From positions 1-64,000 of the forward strand of contig JBMNUF010000009.1 in assembly GCA_050946115.1 (NCBI GenBank): a DNA stretch of 64,000 bases. The letters are read 5' to 3'. The DNA is from CAYFRC01 sp050946115 (GTDB lineage: Bacteria; Bacillota; Clostridia; Christensenellales; Aristaeellaceae). Positions 36,237-45,190 of the stretch are shown piece by piece. Each line of letters opens with the position of its first letter. The first letter of the stretch is position 1. The position numbers and the translations under genes are program-made. The notes beneath the pieces are model-generated. The model worked only from the letters and a program-made list of their open reading frames with translations. It did no database searches and was not told the DNA's origin.

Positions 36237-37307
36237 ATGGGCATTCCCAAAACCATGCGCGCGCTCGTTGCGCGGGGACAGGGAAAGTACGCGCTGGAGA
36301 GGGTGCCGGTTCCGAAGCCGGGCGCGGACGACATCCTGATTCGGGTGGAGGCCTGCGGCATCTGCGCGGGCGACGTGAAGGCGACGCATCCCACTGCGCG
36401 GTTCTGGGGCGGCGACGGCATGCCGGGGTATTGCGAGCCGCCGTTCATCCCCGGGCACGAATTCATCGGGGAGATCGTCGAACTGGGCGAAAACGTATCG
36501 GGGCGCTTTCGCGTCGGCGACCGAATCGCCACCGAACAGATCGTGCCGTGCGGCGAGTGTCGCTACTGCAGGCAGGGGAAGTACTGGCTGTGCGATCCGC
36601 ACAATGTGTACGGCTATAAGAACTACCTCAACGGCGGCATGGCGGAATATGCGATCCTGCCCAAGGGGAGCATCAATTACACTATCCCCAAATCCCTGCC
36701 CATGGAAAAGGCGATACTGATCGAGCCGTATGCCTGCGCGCTCCACGGCGTGCGGCGGGGCGATATCCGCGTGGACGACGCGGTGGTTCTGGCGGGCGCG
36801 GGCACGTTGGGGCTGGGGATGGTCGGCGCGATCAAATTGCGCAATCCGAAGCTCCTCATCGTATTGGATTTGTCGGACGCGCGGCTCGAAAAGGCAAAGG
36901 AGTTCGGCGCGGATGTGACAATCAACCCCGCAAAGGAAAACGCGCTCGAAAAGGTGCTCTCTTTGACGGGCGGCTACGGGTGCGACGTGTATCTGGAGGT
37001 CACGGGGCATCCCTCCGCCGTGCAGCAGGGGCTCGACATGATCGCCAAGGGCGGCACCTTTGTGGAGTTCTCCGTCATGAGCGGCCCCTCCACCAACGAC
37101 TGGAGCATCATCGGCGATGCGAAGGAGATCACCATACGCGGCTCGCAACTGAGTCCGTATTGCTACGAGACGACCATCGAAAACATCGTAAGCGGCATAG
37201 CGCCGACTGACGGCGTCGTTTCGCACGTATTCCCGCTGGACGAATGGGAAGAGGGCTTTCGGGTCGCCGAGAGCGGCGAGGGCATCAAGGTCGTACTGAC
37301 TCCATAA
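36237..37307 (+). CDS. Zinc-dependent medium-chain alcohol/polyol dehydrogenase
   Basis: A 356-residue NAD(P)-dependent dehydrogenase. Cys40, His74 and Glu75 match the catalytic zinc site, and Cys105, Cys108, Cys111 and Cys119 match the structural zinc site. The cofactor motif is LAGAGTLGLGMVG. It resembles sorbitol and threonine dehydrogenase-like enzymes acting on secondary alcohols, but the substrate is undecided. GGAGG lies seven bases before the ATG. It leads an operon with a UroD-like protein 12 bp downstream. Confidence 0.88.
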   Translation: MGIPKTMRALVARGQGKYALERVPVPKPGADDILIRVEACGICAGDVKATHPTARFWGGDGMPGYCEPPFIPGHEFIGEIVELGENVSGRFRVGDRIATEQIVPCGECRYCRQGKYWLCDPHNVYGYKNYLNGGMAEYAILPKGSINYTIPKSLPMEKAILIEPYACALHGVRRGDIRVDDAVVLAGAGTLGLGMVGAIKLRNPKLLIVLDLSDARLEKAKEFGADVTINPAKENALEKVLSLTGGYGCDVYLEVTGHPSAVQQGLDMIAKGGTFVEFSVMSGPSTNDWSIIGDAKEITIRGSQLSPYCYETTIENIVSGIAPTDGVVSHVFPLDEWEEGFRVAESGEGIKVVLTP

Positions 37308-37319
37308 GGAGGCGATATT

Positions 37320-38462
37320 GTGGAAGGAATTCACACCATGACGCCGCGCGAGAAGATGGCGGCGGGCGCGAAAAAATACCGCGATTTCTACGACATGGTG
37401 CCGAACGCGGGCTTTTATCAGCGGGAATTCGGCTATTACTCGCTCGAAAAGTGGCGACGCGAGGAGGGGCTCGACGAAAACGCGGATCTTCCCGCGCTGT
37501 TCGGCTTCGACCCGCAGGGGCGTGTGGATGTGGGCGGGCTCGGCTGGTGCGAGGCGGGCTTTTCGCCGTTTTTTGAGGAAAAAGTGCTCGAGGATCGCGG
37601 CGAATACGAGCTCGCGCAGGATTTTGCCGGGCGGCACGTATTGTATTTCAAGGGCAGAAGGGACGGCTTCATGCCGACCTATGTGGATCATCCCGTAAAG
37701 GACATGAAGACGTGGGAGGAGAACTGCCTCTGGCGCATGGACCCCACTTCGACGGCGCGCCAAAAGGCGATGGACGAATACCTGCCCAAGGCGGTCGAGA
37801 AGGCGAAGAAGGGGCTCTTCGTCGGGCAGCAGGTCGCGGGGGGATATATGTATCTCCGCTCCCTCATCGGGCCCGAGGAGCTGCTCTTCATGTTCTACGA
37901 CCAACCGGAGGTCATCCACGCCTGTATGCGGCAGTGGTTTATCCTCGCCGACAGCGTGATCGAGCGACACCAGAAGGCGCTCTCGTTTGACGAACTGTTT
38001 ATCGGAGAGGACATCTGCTACAACCACGGCCCTCTGATCTCGCCCGACATGATGACGGAGTTCCTGTTGCCGTACTATCAACAGCTTTTGACCAATATGC
38101 GCCGCCGTCAAATCGACAAAAACAGGCATTTGGGCTTTCAGGTAGATACGGACGGCTATTGCGACCCGGTGATCGACCTGTACAGGGAGATCGGCATGAC
38201 GCACATGAGCCCGTTTGAAGTCGCCGCGGGCTGCGACGTGGTGAGAACCGGCGAAATGTATCCCGAACTTCGCATTTCGGGCGGCGTCGACAAGCGCATT
38301 CTCGCGCAGGGAAAGGACGCCATCGACCGCATGATCGATAGGATTTTCCTCGCCATGCAAAGGCGCGGCGGATACCTTCCGACGTGCGACCACGGCGTGC
38401 CCGAGGAGGTTTCGCTCGAAAACTATCTGTATTTCAGGAAGCGTTGCTTGGAATTTGCGTAG
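37320..38462 (+). CDS. UroD family protein, second copy
   Basis: A 380-residue member of the uroporphyrinogen decarboxylase superfamily. Shared features with the copy at 2209-3216 are LFIGEDICYNHGPLIS, FQVDTDGY and DHGVPEEVSLENY. There is no heme gene nearby. It sits between a dehydrogenase and an aminopeptidase, so a corrinoid-linked demethylation or a substrate-specific decarboxylation is more likely than heme synthesis. The start is GTG at 37320, with AAGGAGG seven bases upstream. Confidence 0.75.
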   Translation: MEGIHTMTPREKMAAGAKKYRDFYDMVPNAGFYQREFGYYSLEKWRREEGLDENADLPALFGFDPQGRVDVGGLGWCEAGFSPFFEEKVLEDRGEYELAQDFAGRHVLYFKGRRDGFMPTYVDHPVKDMKTWEENCLWRMDPTSTARQKAMDEYLPKAVEKAKKGLFVGQQVAGGYMYLRSLIGPEELLFMFYDQPEVIHACMRQWFILADSVIERHQKALSFDELFIGEDICYNHGPLISPDMMTEFLLPYYQQLLTNMRRRQIDKNRHLGFQVDTDGYCDPVIDLYREIGMTHMSPFEVAAGCDVVRTGEMYPELRISGGVDKRILAQGKDAIDRMIDRIFLAMQRRGGYLPTCDHGVPEEVSLENYLYFRKRCLEFA

Positions 38463-38475
38463 ACGGAGGGTTTGC

Positions 38476-39777
38476 ATGGAACAGGCAAAACGGTTTATCG
38501 AATTCGTCGGAAAATCGCCCACGGCATTTCACGCGGCAGAAGTGCTTTGCGAAATGCTGGACGGGGCGGGCTTTTCCCGCCTGAACGAGATCGACAGATG
38601 GGAGATTCGGCGCGGTGGGAAGTACTACGTCACGCGCAACCAATCTGCCCTGATCGCATTTGCGGTGCCCGATGCGGGCTTTCGCCCGATGCAGATCGTC
38701 GCGAGCCACAGCGATTCGCCGACGTTCAAGCTCAAGCCGATCTTTGAGGACGCGACGGCTGACTACGTGCGGCTGAACGTCGAAAAATACGGCGGCGGCA
38801 TTCTCTCCACGTGGCTCGACAGGCCGCTCTCCGTCGCGGGGCGGGCTGCGGTCAGGACGGAAAACGGCGTTTCCATGCGCCTTTTCGACCTTGCGCGCGA
38901 TGCGGTGCTCATCCCGAACATGCCCATCCACTTCAACCGCGAGGTAAACGACGGCTACAAATTCTCCGTGCAAAAGGATATGCTCCCCCTCTACGGCGAC
39001 GGTTCCGCCAAGGGCGGCCTCATGCGGGAGATTGCGGAGGAGATCGGCGTTTCGGAAGGGGACATCATTTCGGGCGACTATTTCCTGTACAATCGAATGG
39101 CAGGCTCCATATGGGGTGCGGCGAACGAGTTTTTCTCCGTTAGCCGCATAGACGATCTCGAATGCGCGTACGCGTCCGTATGCGCTTTGACGGAAGCCGA
39201 AAACATCGGCAACATCAACGTGTGCGCCGTGCTCGACAACGAGGAGGTCGGAAGCGGATCGAGACAGGGCGCGGATTCGACGTTTCTTATCGATACGTAT
39301 CGGCGCATCGGAAGTGCGCTCGGCGCGACGGATGACGAGATCGTCCGCGCGACGGCGGGGAGCTTTTTGGTATCGGCGGACAATGCGCACGCGCTGCACC
39401 CGAACCATACCGACAAATACGACGCGCAAAACCGCGTCGCGATGAACGGCGGCATCGTCGTCAAGCACAGTGCCGCGCAGACCTATACCACGGACGGCGC
39501 GTCGGACGCGGTGTTTTCCGAAATCTGCCGCAGGGCGGGCGTTTCGGTGCAACACTTCGCGAACCATTCGGACATTCGCGGCGGCGGAACGCTCGGCGCT
39601 GTTTCGGGGAGCCACGTATCCGTATGCAGCGTGGACATCGGGCTCGCACAGCTTGCGATGCATTCGAGCTTTGAGACGGCGGGTACGCGCGATTTGGACG
39701 AGATGATCAAGGGGCTGAAGGGGTTTTACGACACGCGGATCGAGATGACCGGGGACGGCAGCTTTACGCTGTACTGA
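38476..39777 (+). CDS. M18 family zinc aminopeptidase
   Basis: A 433-residue cytosolic metallo-aminopeptidase of the aspartyl-aminopeptidase family. Metal ligands appear in VASHSDSPTFKLKP, LDNEEVGSGSRQGADS and SADNAHALHPNH, the family's typical segments. It releases N-terminal residues, often acidic ones, from peptides. GGAGG lies six bases before the ATG at 38476. It follows the UroD-like gene by 13 bp. Confidence 0.93.
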   Translation: MEQAKRFIEFVGKSPTAFHAAEVLCEMLDGAGFSRLNEIDRWEIRRGGKYYVTRNQSALIAFAVPDAGFRPMQIVASHSDSPTFKLKPIFEDATADYVRLNVEKYGGGILSTWLDRPLSVAGRAAVRTENGVSMRLFDLARDAVLIPNMPIHFNREVNDGYKFSVQKDMLPLYGDGSAKGGLMREIAEEIGVSEGDIISGDYFLYNRMAGSIWGAANEFFSVSRIDDLECAYASVCALTEAENIGNINVCAVLDNEEVGSGSRQGADSTFLIDTYRRIGSALGATDDEIVRATAGSFLVSADNAHALHPNHTDKYDAQNRVAMNGGIVVKHSAAQTYTTDGASDAVFSEICRRAGVSVQHFANHSDIRGGGTLGAVSGSHVSVCSVDIGLAQLAMHSSFETAGTRDLDEMIKGLKGFYDTRIEMTGDGSFTLY

Positions 39778-39792
39778 AAGGGGGAGCTTATC

Positions 39793-40563
39793 GTGTTGAT
39801 ACGCATTGCACCTGACGCCGTGGGTTTGGGAAAAGCCGCGGCGCACGAAGCCGCGGAGGTTCTTCGCGCGGCGATTGCGCAGAGGGGCAGCGCGCGCATC
39901 GTGCTTTCGACGGGGGTGAGTCAGTTCGCAACCTTGGCTTGTCTGACGGAGGCGGACGGCATAGACTGGTCGAAGGTGGAGATGTTCCACATGGACGAAT
40001 ATGTGGATCTTCCGATCACGCACAAGGCCTCCTTTCGCAAATACCTGATAGAGCGCTTCGTGGAACCCACGGGCATTGCCACATACCATTTCGTGACGGG
40101 CACGCAGGAAAACGTCGAGGAGCTCACGCGCATCCTGCGCGAAAAGCCCGTCGATCTGGGGCTCATCGGCATCGGCGAGAACGGGCACATCGCCTTCAAC
40201 GATCCGCCTGCGGATTTTGAGACGACGGAAGCTTTCATCTATGTGACGCTCGACATGACATGCAAGAAGCAGCAGGTGCGCGAGGGTTGGTTCAAGACGA
40301 TCGGCGAGGTGCCGGATCAGGCGGTCAGCATGACGCCGTTTCAGATCATGCAGTGCGAAACCATCATCTCCGCCGTGCCGTACATGGAAAAGGCGGTCGC
40401 GGTCAAGAAGACGCTGGAATCGCCGCTCACGAACGAGGTGCCCGCGACGCTGCTCAAGACGCACCCGCGCTGCCATCTGTACGTGGATTCCGACTCCTTT
40501 TCCCTGACGGATGAGGAGAAGATTCTCCCCCTGCAGACGGGCATCGAGATAGAACGAATCTGA
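39793..40563 (+). CDS. nagB: Glucosamine-6-phosphate deaminase family protein
   Basis: Converts glucosamine 6-phosphate to fructose 6-phosphate and ammonia. The 256-residue protein has the catalytic pair in HMDEY (Asp68, Glu69) and the ring-opening His132 in GIGENGHIAFNDPP. This favours the deaminase over 6-phosphogluconolactonase. The start is GTG at 39793, with GGGGGAG upstream. It is the last gene of the operon and is convergent with murQ, whose pathway feeds it; the symbol reflects the family and not a proven substrate. Confidence 0.85.
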   Translation: MLIRIAPDAVGLGKAAAHEAAEVLRAAIAQRGSARIVLSTGVSQFATLACLTEADGIDWSKVEMFHMDEYVDLPITHKASFRKYLIERFVEPTGIATYHFVTGTQENVEELTRILREKPVDLGLIGIGENGHIAFNDPPADFETTEAFIYVTLDMTCKKQQVREGWFKTIGEVPDQAVSMTPFQIMQCETIISAVPYMEKAVAVKKTLESPLTNEVPATLLKTHPRCHLYVDSDSFSLTDEEKILPLQTGIEIERI

Positions 40564-40572
40564 TTTTATGCG

Positions 40573-40618
40573 AAAAGCCCTTCTCCCACGCCTCGTTCGG
40601 CTTGGAGAAGGGCTTTTT
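40573..40618. terminator. Bidirectional terminator between nagB and murQ
   Basis: AAAAGCCCTTCTCC and GGAGAAGGGCTTTTT form a perfect 14-bp stem with A and T tracts on each side, so it can end both convergent operons. Confidence 0.93.
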
Positions 40619-40623
40619 CTGCG

Positions 40624-41526
40624 TTACTCCCCTATCGCGCCTCGCACGCGCCCGTTCGCGGCTTCGAGAAGGGCTTTTGCCTCCTCGAAAGAGGTGTTTG
40701 TCAGCAGCATGACGATGGCGGTCTTCGCGTGGCCGTCTGCCGCATCGAGCGCCTTGCGCGCGGTTTCGCGATCCGCGCCCGTCGCCTCCATTACGATGCC
40801 CTCGGCGCGGGCGCGCAACTTTTCGTTGCTCTGCACGACGTCCACCATGAGGTTTTGATAGCACTTGCCGATGCGCACCATCGCGCCGGTCGAGATCATG
40901 TTGAGGATGCACTTTTGCGCCGTCCCCGCCTTGAGCCGCGTGGAACCCGTGAGCACCTCCGCGCCGAGGGACACTTCGATCGCGATGTCGACGACCGCGC
41001 CGATCGCGCTGTTCGGGCTGCACGAGATAGCGCCCGTTTTGCAGCCGATGGACTTTGCGTATTTCAGCCCGCCCAAGACGTATGGCGTCCTGCCCGATGC
41101 GGCGATGCCGATCACGCAGTCTCTGGCGCATAGGGCGTGTTCCGTTAGGTCCTTTTCCGCGAGCGCAAAATTGTCCTCCGCGCCCTCTGCGGGGGTTCGG
41201 ATGGCGCTATCGCCGCCCGCGATGATGCCTATGACCATGTCGCGCGGCACGCCGAACGTCGGCGGGCACTCCGATGCATCCAGAACGCCGAGCCGCCCGC
41301 TCGTACCCGCGCCGATATAAAACAGCCTTCCGCCTGAGAGGAAGACTTCCTCGACCATGGAGATCGCGCGCGCGATCTCGGGCAGCGCCTTTTCGATTGC
41401 AATCGGCACGCGCCCGTCCTCGCGGTTCATCGCCTGCGCGATCTCGTACGCCGAATAGGTATCCAAGTTTGTCGTTTCGGGGTTGCGCGCTTCGGTCGCG
41501 ATGCCCGAGAGCAGTGTTTTTTTCAT
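40624..41526 (-). CDS. murQ: N-acetylmuramic acid 6-phosphate etherase
   Basis: Cleaves the lactyl ether of MurNAc 6-phosphate to give GlcNAc 6-phosphate during cell-wall recycling. The 300-residue SIS-domain protein has the expected segments [39 protein letters not shown] and [22 protein letters not shown] precedes the ATG. It follows apbE by 12 bp and shares a terminator with nagB. Confidence 0.96.
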   Translation of the reverse strand: MKKTLLSGIATEARNPETTNLDTYSAYEIAQAMNREDGRVPIAIEKALPEIARAISMVEEVFLSGGRLFYIGAGTSGRLGVLDASECPPTFGVPRDMVIGIIAGGDSAIRTPAEGAEDNFALAEKDLTEHALCARDCVIGIAASGRTPYVLGGLKYAKSIGCKTGAISCSPNSAIGAVVDIAIEVSLGAEVLTGSTRLKAGTAQKCILNMISTGAMVRIGKCYQNLMVDVVQSNEKLRARAEGIVMEATGADRETARKALDAADGHAKTAIVMLLTNTSFEEAKALLEAANGRVRGAIGE

Positions 41527-41538
41527 GGCGAAGCCTCC

Positions 41539-42561
41539 TTATGGCAGAATCATGGACGCTAAGCCGTCCGTATATTGGATGTTTCCGTCCGCATCGATCC
41601 AGAGCGCCTCCGCTCCGTATTTTTTCAGCAGGGAGGTGCCGCCTTCCCGATCCGTCAAAAACAGCGCCGTCGAAAGCGCGTCCGCGACGCCGGAATCCTC
41701 GCAAACCATCGTAACCCCCTCCCAGTACGCGGACGGCATGTGCGTATCCGGGTCGATGATGTGGTGGTACATTTTGCCGTTCACGGTGTAGTAGCGCTGG
41801 TAGTTTCCGCTGGTGACGACGCTTCCGCGCTTTACGGACAGTCTGCACAGCACGTCGTTCGTGAACGGCTTTTGTATGCCCACAACCCACGCGCTGCCAT
41901 CCGGTTTTTCCCCCGTGACGACGACGTTTCCGCCCGCGCTCAGAAGGTAGCCCGAGGGCAGCATATCGCATACGCGCTGCGATGCATAGCCCTTCGCGAT
42001 CGCGCCGACGTCGAGCCGCGCCTCTTTATCCGCGATGCGCACGGTCGAATGCGCTTCGTTGATCTCGAGCAGATCGATATCCGTGTGCTTTGCGGCCTCC
42101 GAAAGGGCTTGGGCATCGGGAATATGCGCCCCCTCCGGGTTTTCGAGGGAATACGTGCGCGCTTCGTGCCACAGGGAGAGTACGCTCCCCATCATCACGT
42201 TCACGCGCCCGCCCGTAGCCGAGTGCATCTCCTTTGAAAGGCGCAGAAGGGATAGGATTCTCTCGTCCGCCTGCACGGCGCTTCCCCCCGCGTTGTCGTT
42301 GACGGTGCAAAGGTTCTCTATCCCGTCATAGGTGTTGTAGATATCGTAGAGCCTGTGCAGCGTCAAAAGCTCCCCATATGCCCGCTCGGCGACCTCGTCG
42401 AACGCCCCGCGCGATTTGGCATAACCCGAAAGCGTGATGACCGTGTCAAACAGGTCCATCCACGTGACCGAATACTTCTCCTTGGGCACATTCGCGCCGC
42501 CGCATGCGGCAAGCGAGAGCGCAAGGAGGATAACGCAAACCGATTTCGGTATTTTCTTCAT
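41539..42561 (-). CDS. apbE: FAD:protein FMN transferase ApbE (lipoprotein)
   Basis: Attaches FMN covalently to threonine residues of exported or membrane flavoproteins. The 340-residue protein starts with a lipoprotein signal ending in LAACGG and shows family features LDVGAIAKGYASQRV, SAGGNVVVTG and HHIIDPDTHMPS. It acts on the outer face of the membrane. The flavinylated partner, such as an Rnf subunit or an FMN-binding protein, is not in this window. GGGGTG precedes the ATG. Confidence 0.93.
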   Translation of the reverse strand: MKKIPKSVCVILLALSLAACGGANVPKEKYSVTWMDLFDTVITLSGYAKSRGAFDEVAERAYGELLTLHRLYDIYNTYDGIENLCTVNDNAGGSAVQADERILSLLRLSKEMHSATGGRVNVMMGSVLSLWHEARTYSLENPEGAHIPDAQALSEAAKHTDIDLLEINEAHSTVRIADKEARLDVGAIAKGYASQRVCDMLPSGYLLSAGGNVVVTGEKPDGSAWVVGIQKPFTNDVLCRLSVKRGSVVTSGNYQRYYTVNGKMYHHIIDPDTHMPSAYWEGVTMVCEDSGVADALSTALFLTDREGGTSLLKKYGAEALWIDADGNIQYTDGLASMILP

Positions 42562-42596
42562 AAGGCACCCCTAATCTATGCATTCACTTTTTCTTT

Positions 42597-42605
42597 ATTA
42601 TAGCA
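42597..42605 (-). promoter_or_regulatory. Extended -10 promoter of apbE-murQ
   Basis: Minus strand TGCTATAAT, an extended -10 element. No good -35 sequence is seen, which is tolerated by extended -10 promoters. Confidence 0.6.
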
Positions 42606-42704
42606 GACAAGCCCGCACATCGCACGGTGTTTCGGAATATGGCAACGTAAAGTTTCAAATGCCGTGCCCGCGCGGAAGTTTACATAATCTATCGGTTCCT
42701 CTCC

Positions 42705-42733
42705 TTGACGGCTTTCTGTTTTTGTGGTAAAAT
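42705..42733 (+). promoter_or_regulatory. Sigma-A promoter of the DUF1538-PII operon
   Basis: TTGACG (42705-42710), a 17-bp spacer and TAAAAT (42728-42733). Confidence 0.8.
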
Positions 42734-42785
42734 TATTTCGTTGTTTTTGTACAGTGAAAATTCGGTAGGATAGTGGTGGTTTGAT

Positions 42786-44297
42786 ATGAGCGTACTGGTT
42801 TCTAAATTCAAGGAAGTTCTGGCATCCGTTTTGCCGATCGTTTTTATCGTTTTGGTGCTTCATTTCACCATCACGCCGATGGAATCCACTGCGATCACCG
42901 CCTTCCTTATCGGATCCGCGCTGGCGATCATCGGCCTCACCGTGTTCCTGTTCGGCATCGATTTGGGTCTCGAGCCCATCGGTCAGGGCATCGGCAACAC
43001 CCTTGCCCACTCAAACAGCTACGCGATCCTCATCACCGTCAGCTTGATTTTGGGCTTCTTCATCTCCTATGCCGAGCCGGATATTCACATCCTCGCAAAG
43101 CAGGTGGATGCAGTCACCGCGGGGCGCTTTGACAACATCTACATGGTGGTCGTGGTCTCGGTAGGCCTCGGAATCATGATGACCCTCGGCATGCTGCGCA
43201 TCCTGTGGGGCGTGCGGCTCAAATACGTGTTCACCGCCGCCTACGGGCTGATTTTTATCCTATCGCTCTTTTCAAACTCGGATTTCCTGGCGATCGCCTT
43301 CGACTCGTCCGGCGCGACGACGGGGGCCATCACGGTGCCGTTCATGCTTTCGCTGGCAGCCGGCGTATCCTCTATAAAAAAAGACAGCAAGTTAGGCGAA
43401 GCCGACAGCTTCGGGCTGGTCGGCATCGCGTCTTCGGGCGCAATCCTCGGCGTTTTGAGCGCGGGGCTCCTCCTGAACATCGGAAAACTCGAAGGCAACC
43501 TGCCCGAAGTCGTCATAGCGGAAGGGGATCTGCTTCAGACATACACGTCAAAGCTGTCCGTCATCGCCGTCGAATGCTTTTTGTCTCTGCTTCCGATCGC
43601 GGTGATGTACGTATTCTTTCAGATTTTTGCATTCAAGCACCACAGAAAAAGGGTCTTGGACATCGTACGCGGCATAATCCTCACCTATGTCGGCCTCGTG
43701 GTGTTTATGCTGGGCGTCAACGGCGGATTCATGGATATCGGCATCAAGCTCGGTAAAATGCTCGCGTCGATGGAATCCAAATTCCCCGTCCTTCTGGTGT
43801 CGCTGCTCTTGGGGCTCACCACGGTGCTCGCGGAACCCGCCGTCATCGTGCTGACGCATCAGGTGGAGGATATCACGGGCGGTTCCGTGAAGCGCAAGCT
43901 CGTGCTCATCTTCCTCTCGATCGCCGTGGGCATGTCCATCTTCATGTCGGCGCTTCGAATCCTCATCCCGGGGTTGCAGCTGTGGATGTACATCCTGCCG
44001 GGGTTTGGCTTAGCGGTCGTCCTCGCCTATTTCGTCCCGGACCTGTTTGTGGGCGTGGCGTTTGACGCGGGCGGCGTCGCTTCGGGGCCCATGACGGCCA
44101 CGTTCTCCCTCGCCTTTGTGCAGGGGATCGCCGCGGAAGTGCCCACCGCCGACATGGTATCGGACGGCTTCGGCATGATCGCCATCGTCGCGATGATGCC
44201 GATCGTGGCGGTTGAAATCCTCGGCGCGCTGTATCAATACCAGTTGCGGAAAGCATCCGGGAAAACATCGGGCACCGCGCCCGCAAAGCGGAGGTAA
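42786..44297 (+). CDS. DUF1538 integral membrane protein (putative transporter)
   Basis: A 503-residue protein with roughly 12 hydrophobic segments arranged as two similar halves. ISYAEPDIHILAKQVDAV in the first half matches TVLAEPAVIVLTHQVEDI in the second, each before a set of helices. Internal duplication with an AEP...H..V.. motif is typical of DUF1538. The role is unknown, but the inverted or duplicated transporter-like build and the PII-type gene 2 bp downstream suggest regulated transport. GGTGG precedes the ATG. Confidence 0.82.
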   Translation: MSVLVSKFKEVLASVLPIVFIVLVLHFTITPMESTAITAFLIGSALAIIGLTVFLFGIDLGLEPIGQGIGNTLAHSNSYAILITVSLILGFFISYAEPDIHILAKQVDAVTAGRFDNIYMVVVVSVGLGIMMTLGMLRILWGVRLKYVFTAAYGLIFILSLFSNSDFLAIAFDSSGATTGAITVPFMLSLAAGVSSIKKDSKLGEADSFGLVGIASSGAILGVLSAGLLLNIGKLEGNLPEVVIAEGDLLQTYTSKLSVIAVECFLSLLPIAVMYVFFQIFAFKHHRKRVLDIVRGIILTYVGLVVFMLGVNGGFMDIGIKLGKMLASMESKFPVLLVSLLLGLTTVLAEPAVIVLTHQVEDITGGSVKRKLVLIFLSIAVGMSIFMSALRILIPGLQLWMYILPGFGLAVVLAYFVPDLFVGVAFDAGGVASGPMTATFSLAFVQGIAAEVPTADMVSDGFGMIAIVAMMPIVAVEILGALYQYQLRKASGKTSGTAPAKRR

Positions 44298-44299
44298 CA

Positions 44300-45016
44300 A
44301 TGAACAGGTTAGAAGGAAAAATCACGCCAAACAAACCCTTGGCGATTATGACGTTGATTCTGGACGAACGTCAATGCCATAAATGCGCAAAGATCGTCAA
44401 GGAATTGGGGATTCGCGGCGGTATCACGATCATCGGCAAGGGCACGGTGAACGGCGCGATCCTGGAGCTGCTCGGAATCCGCAGCCAAAAGAAAGAAATC
44501 ATCAACTACCTGCTGTCGACGGACCACGCGGAGGAACTGATTCACCACTTTACGGAACAGTTGGGGCTGGCCGAACAGGGTAAGGGCATCATCTATCTGA
44601 CGCCCGTTGTACTCGCCAGCCTGACGGTAGACGGCAAGCAGGTCATCGTGAAAGCAGAGGAAAACGAGGGGGAAAAGACCATGTTCAAGAAAATGACGGT
44701 GATCGTAGACCGCGGCATGGCGGAAGACGTCATGGACATTGCCCGCAAGGCAGGCGTCAGGGGCGGCACGATCATGAACGGCAGGGGCACGGGTGCGGAG
44801 TATACCGCAAAGCTCTTCGGCATCGAGATCGAGCCCGAAAAGGAGCTGGTGATGATCCTCATGCCGAGCGGTTTGGTCGACAAGGTAGTAGACGATCTAT
44901 ACCGCGAGCTGAAGCTGGAGGATCCGGGAAACGGCATCCTGTTTGTGGAGCCCGTCTTGCGCGTGCGCGGCCTCCTGGATATGGAAGAAGACGGGGCGGA
45001 CGGCAAGACCAAGTAA
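44300..45016 (+). CDS. Tandem PII-like regulatory protein
   Basis: A 238-residue cytosolic protein with two PII-like ferredoxin-fold domains: about 12-112 (LAIMTLILDERQCHK) and about 128-232 (MTVIVDRGMAEDVMD). They share the pattern RGG-ATP-loop-like sequences, GIRGGITIIGKG and GVRGGTIMNGRG. I see no canonical uridylylation tyrosine motif. PII proteins bind ATP/ADP and 2-oxoglutarate and control partner transporters by blocking them; the partner here is probably the DUF1538 protein encoded 2 bp upstream. Two domains in one chain is unusual because PII proteins normally form trimers of single domains. Confidence 0.82.
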   Translation: MNRLEGKITPNKPLAIMTLILDERQCHKCAKIVKELGIRGGITIIGKGTVNGAILELLGIRSQKKEIINYLLSTDHAEELIHHFTEQLGLAEQGKGIIYLTPVVLASLTVDGKQVIVKAEENEGEKTMFKKMTVIVDRGMAEDVMDIARKAGVRGGTIMNGRGTGAEYTAKLFGIEIEPEKELVMILMPSGLVDKVVDDLYRELKLEDPGNGILFVEPVLRVRGLLDMEEDGADGKTK

Positions 45017-45034
45017 AATCATTCGGAATCAAAC

Positions 45035-45084
45035 GAACACTGCGTAACAGGTTCAAACCCAAAGCGCGGTGTTCCTTTTGTTTT
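45035..45084 (+). terminator. Candidate terminator after the PII gene
   Basis: GAACACTGCG and CGCGGTGTTC pair across an 18-20-base loop, followed by CTTTTGTTTT. The large loop lowers confidence. Confidence 0.5.
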
Positions 45085-45125
45085 GCCTTATGGCGCGCGA
45101 TGCGCAAAAAAACCGCGCGCCGCGC

Positions 45126-45154
45126 TTGACAGAGCGGGCGGCATTTGAGATAAT
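45126..45154 (+). promoter_or_regulatory. Sigma-A promoter of the DUF89-AAA-DUF1846 operon
   Basis: TTGACA (45126-45131), a 17-bp spacer and GATAAT (45149-45154). Confidence 0.85.
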
Positions 45155-45190
45155 AGTATATATGTGTTTATGAAGGGGGCGTCGCTTTCC

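Noticed and set aside
36150..38522. A 790-codon open frame on the minus strand
   Set aside because: It lies fully opposite the dehydrogenase and UroD-like genes, has no ribosome site and shows no protein family features; GC-rich coding DNA commonly leaves such antisense frames.
38434..40476. A 680-codon open frame on the minus strand
   Set aside because: Opposite the M18 peptidase and deaminase genes, Arg- and His-rich with no domain pattern.
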